Source: Candidatus Coatesiibacteriota bacterium (GTDB taxonomy: Bacteria; B130-G9). From it: a DNA stretch of 16,381 nt. Made by a program: the position numbers and the translations under genes. The notes beneath the pieces are model-generated. The model was given only the letters and a program-made list of their open reading frames with translations, was not told the origin of the DNA and made no database searches. Below, one piece after another: positions 15,613 through 16,381 of the stretch; positions within the stretch are counted from its first letter, which is position 1; each line of letters starts with the position of its first letter. The stretch covers positions 1-16,381 of the forward strand of contig JAFGIT010000409.1 of assembly GCA_016929465.1 (NCBI GenBank), written 5' to 3'.

Positions 15613-16381
15613 ATGAACACCGTCGGCCGAAACTATCAGGTTCTTCTTCGAGCAGCCCTGTGTATTGCATGGCTTATCAATGCTCTAGCAGCAATTCCGG
15701 CGCTTGCACAACCCGCCTCATGCGACTACCAAATAACAGATGTTGACTGGTCTGTGGATGCGGCTTTCATTGGCGCTCGGGAGCCACATCCCGAAGCGAG
15801 CATGCTCTCCAATATTTACGTGGACGCCAATACCGGCTCAGATACCAATGATGGAAGTCAGCAATCCCCGCTCAAAACGATCACCAAGGCAACGACCGTC
15901 GCCACCGGGACCGGAGACGCCCCCACTACCATCTACGTGGCGGCTGGCACATATTCCGCCGCCGATAATGGTGAGGCTTTCCCGATCAACATGAAGAGCT
16001 GGATCTCTATCATTGGGGAGGGGGCGGAAGTGGTGGTCCTTGATGCAGGAGGCTCGTCCATTGTCGTGAACATCAGCTCCGTTAGCGGCGCTGCGCTGAG
16101 CGGATGCACAATAAAGGGCGGCTCTGGAAACAACGGCGGCGGAGTGGTCTGCAACAATAGCCAGGTAACGATTTCGGGGAATCACATAACTGAAAACACC
16201 GCCGATTCGGGCGCCGGCATCTACTGCCTCGGCAAGTCGCCGGTCATACAGGAGAATATCATCTCCAGTAATACCGCAACCGGTAGACTCGGTATGGGAG
16301 GCGGCATCTTCACCGTGAGCGCATCGCCTCAGATACTCGACAATGTCTTCAGCGGGAACTCGGGCGACATGGTGGGAGCCA
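15613..16381 (+). CDS. Secreted right-handed beta-helix repeat protein (3' partial)
   Basis: The ATG at 15613 follows an ideal AGGAGG (15601-15606) at 6 bases. The frame stays open to the window end, 256 complete codons. Residues 1-32 form a signal peptide, with a hydrophobic core LLRAALCIAWLINALAAIPA and probable signal-peptidase-I cleavage after ALA. The mature protein starts a parallel beta-helix domain. NIYVDANTGSDTNDGS followed by PLKTITKA is the DUF1565-type entry motif. Later rungs repeat patterns such as ISGNHITENTADSGAGIYC and IQENIISSNTATG about every 22-30 residues. Proteins of this kind are extracellular, often surface-bound, and include polysaccharide-binding or degrading enzymes. 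No catalytic residues can be assigned from this fragment. It is transcribed divergently from the TPR gene. Fold is confident; role is unknown. Confidence 0.85.
   Translation, partial: MNTVGRNYQVLLRAALCIAWLINALAAIPALAQPASCDYQITDVDWSVDAAFIGAREPHPEASMLSNIYVDANTGSDTNDGSQQSPLKTITKATTVATGTGDAPTTIYVAAGTYSAADNGEAFPINMKSWISIIGEGAEVVVLDAGGSSIVVNISSVSGAALSGCTIKGGSGNNGGGVVCNNSQVTISGNHITENTADSGAGIYCLGKSPVIQENIISSNTATGRLGMGGGIFTVSASPQILDNVFSGNSGDMVGA

Overview
The window looks like chromosomal DNA of an anaerobic bacterium of moderately high GC content, probably with a Gram-negative type envelope. A complete mfd gene shows that it is bacterial. An oxygen-sensitive class III ribonucleotide reductase (nrdD) points to anaerobic life. 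Consensus-like TTGACA/TATAAT promoters and two secreted repeat proteins at the window edges fit an uncultured or environmental lineage. The sequence alone does not let me name the phylum. I see no tRNA, rRNA, CRISPR array, transposase, integrase or other mobile element.

Left part (1-2736): the 3' end of a gene for a secreted beta-propeller-like protein with a C-terminal fibronectin-III-like domain faces a leftward gene for a polytopic membrane protein of unknown function. A 233-bp divergent region follows. It holds candidate promoters for both directions and a well-formed leftward intrinsic terminator that no gene explains.

Centre (3012-7262): three rightward genes are closely spaced. They encode a DapL-type aminotransferase, an unusual 745-residue fusion, and an ABC-transporter ATPase with no permease beside it. 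The fusion joins an ATP-grasp ligase-like half to a four-cysteine motif and an FMN-dependent alpha-hydroxyacid dehydrogenase-like half. The aminotransferase and fusion genes are 10 bp apart and almost certainly co-transcribed. A perfect hairpin with a GGAA loop covers the ribosome-binding site of the ABC gene. The fusion protein and its neighbours are the best candidate here for an undescribed pathway.

Right part (7355-15366): three leftward genes encode a membrane-anchored tetratricopeptide-rich protein, then Mfd (transcription-repair coupling factor), whose start overlaps the end of the TPR gene, then NrdD. nrdD has its own promoter in a 334-bp AT-rich intergenic region, with an NrdR-box-like palindrome lying between its -35 and -10 elements. 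The right edge (15613 onward) holds the 5' part of a secreted right-handed beta-helix protein. It has a textbook ribosome-binding site and signal peptide and is transcribed divergently from the TPR-mfd pair.

All functional calls come from reading motifs and family resemblance by eye. No database search or structure prediction was run.
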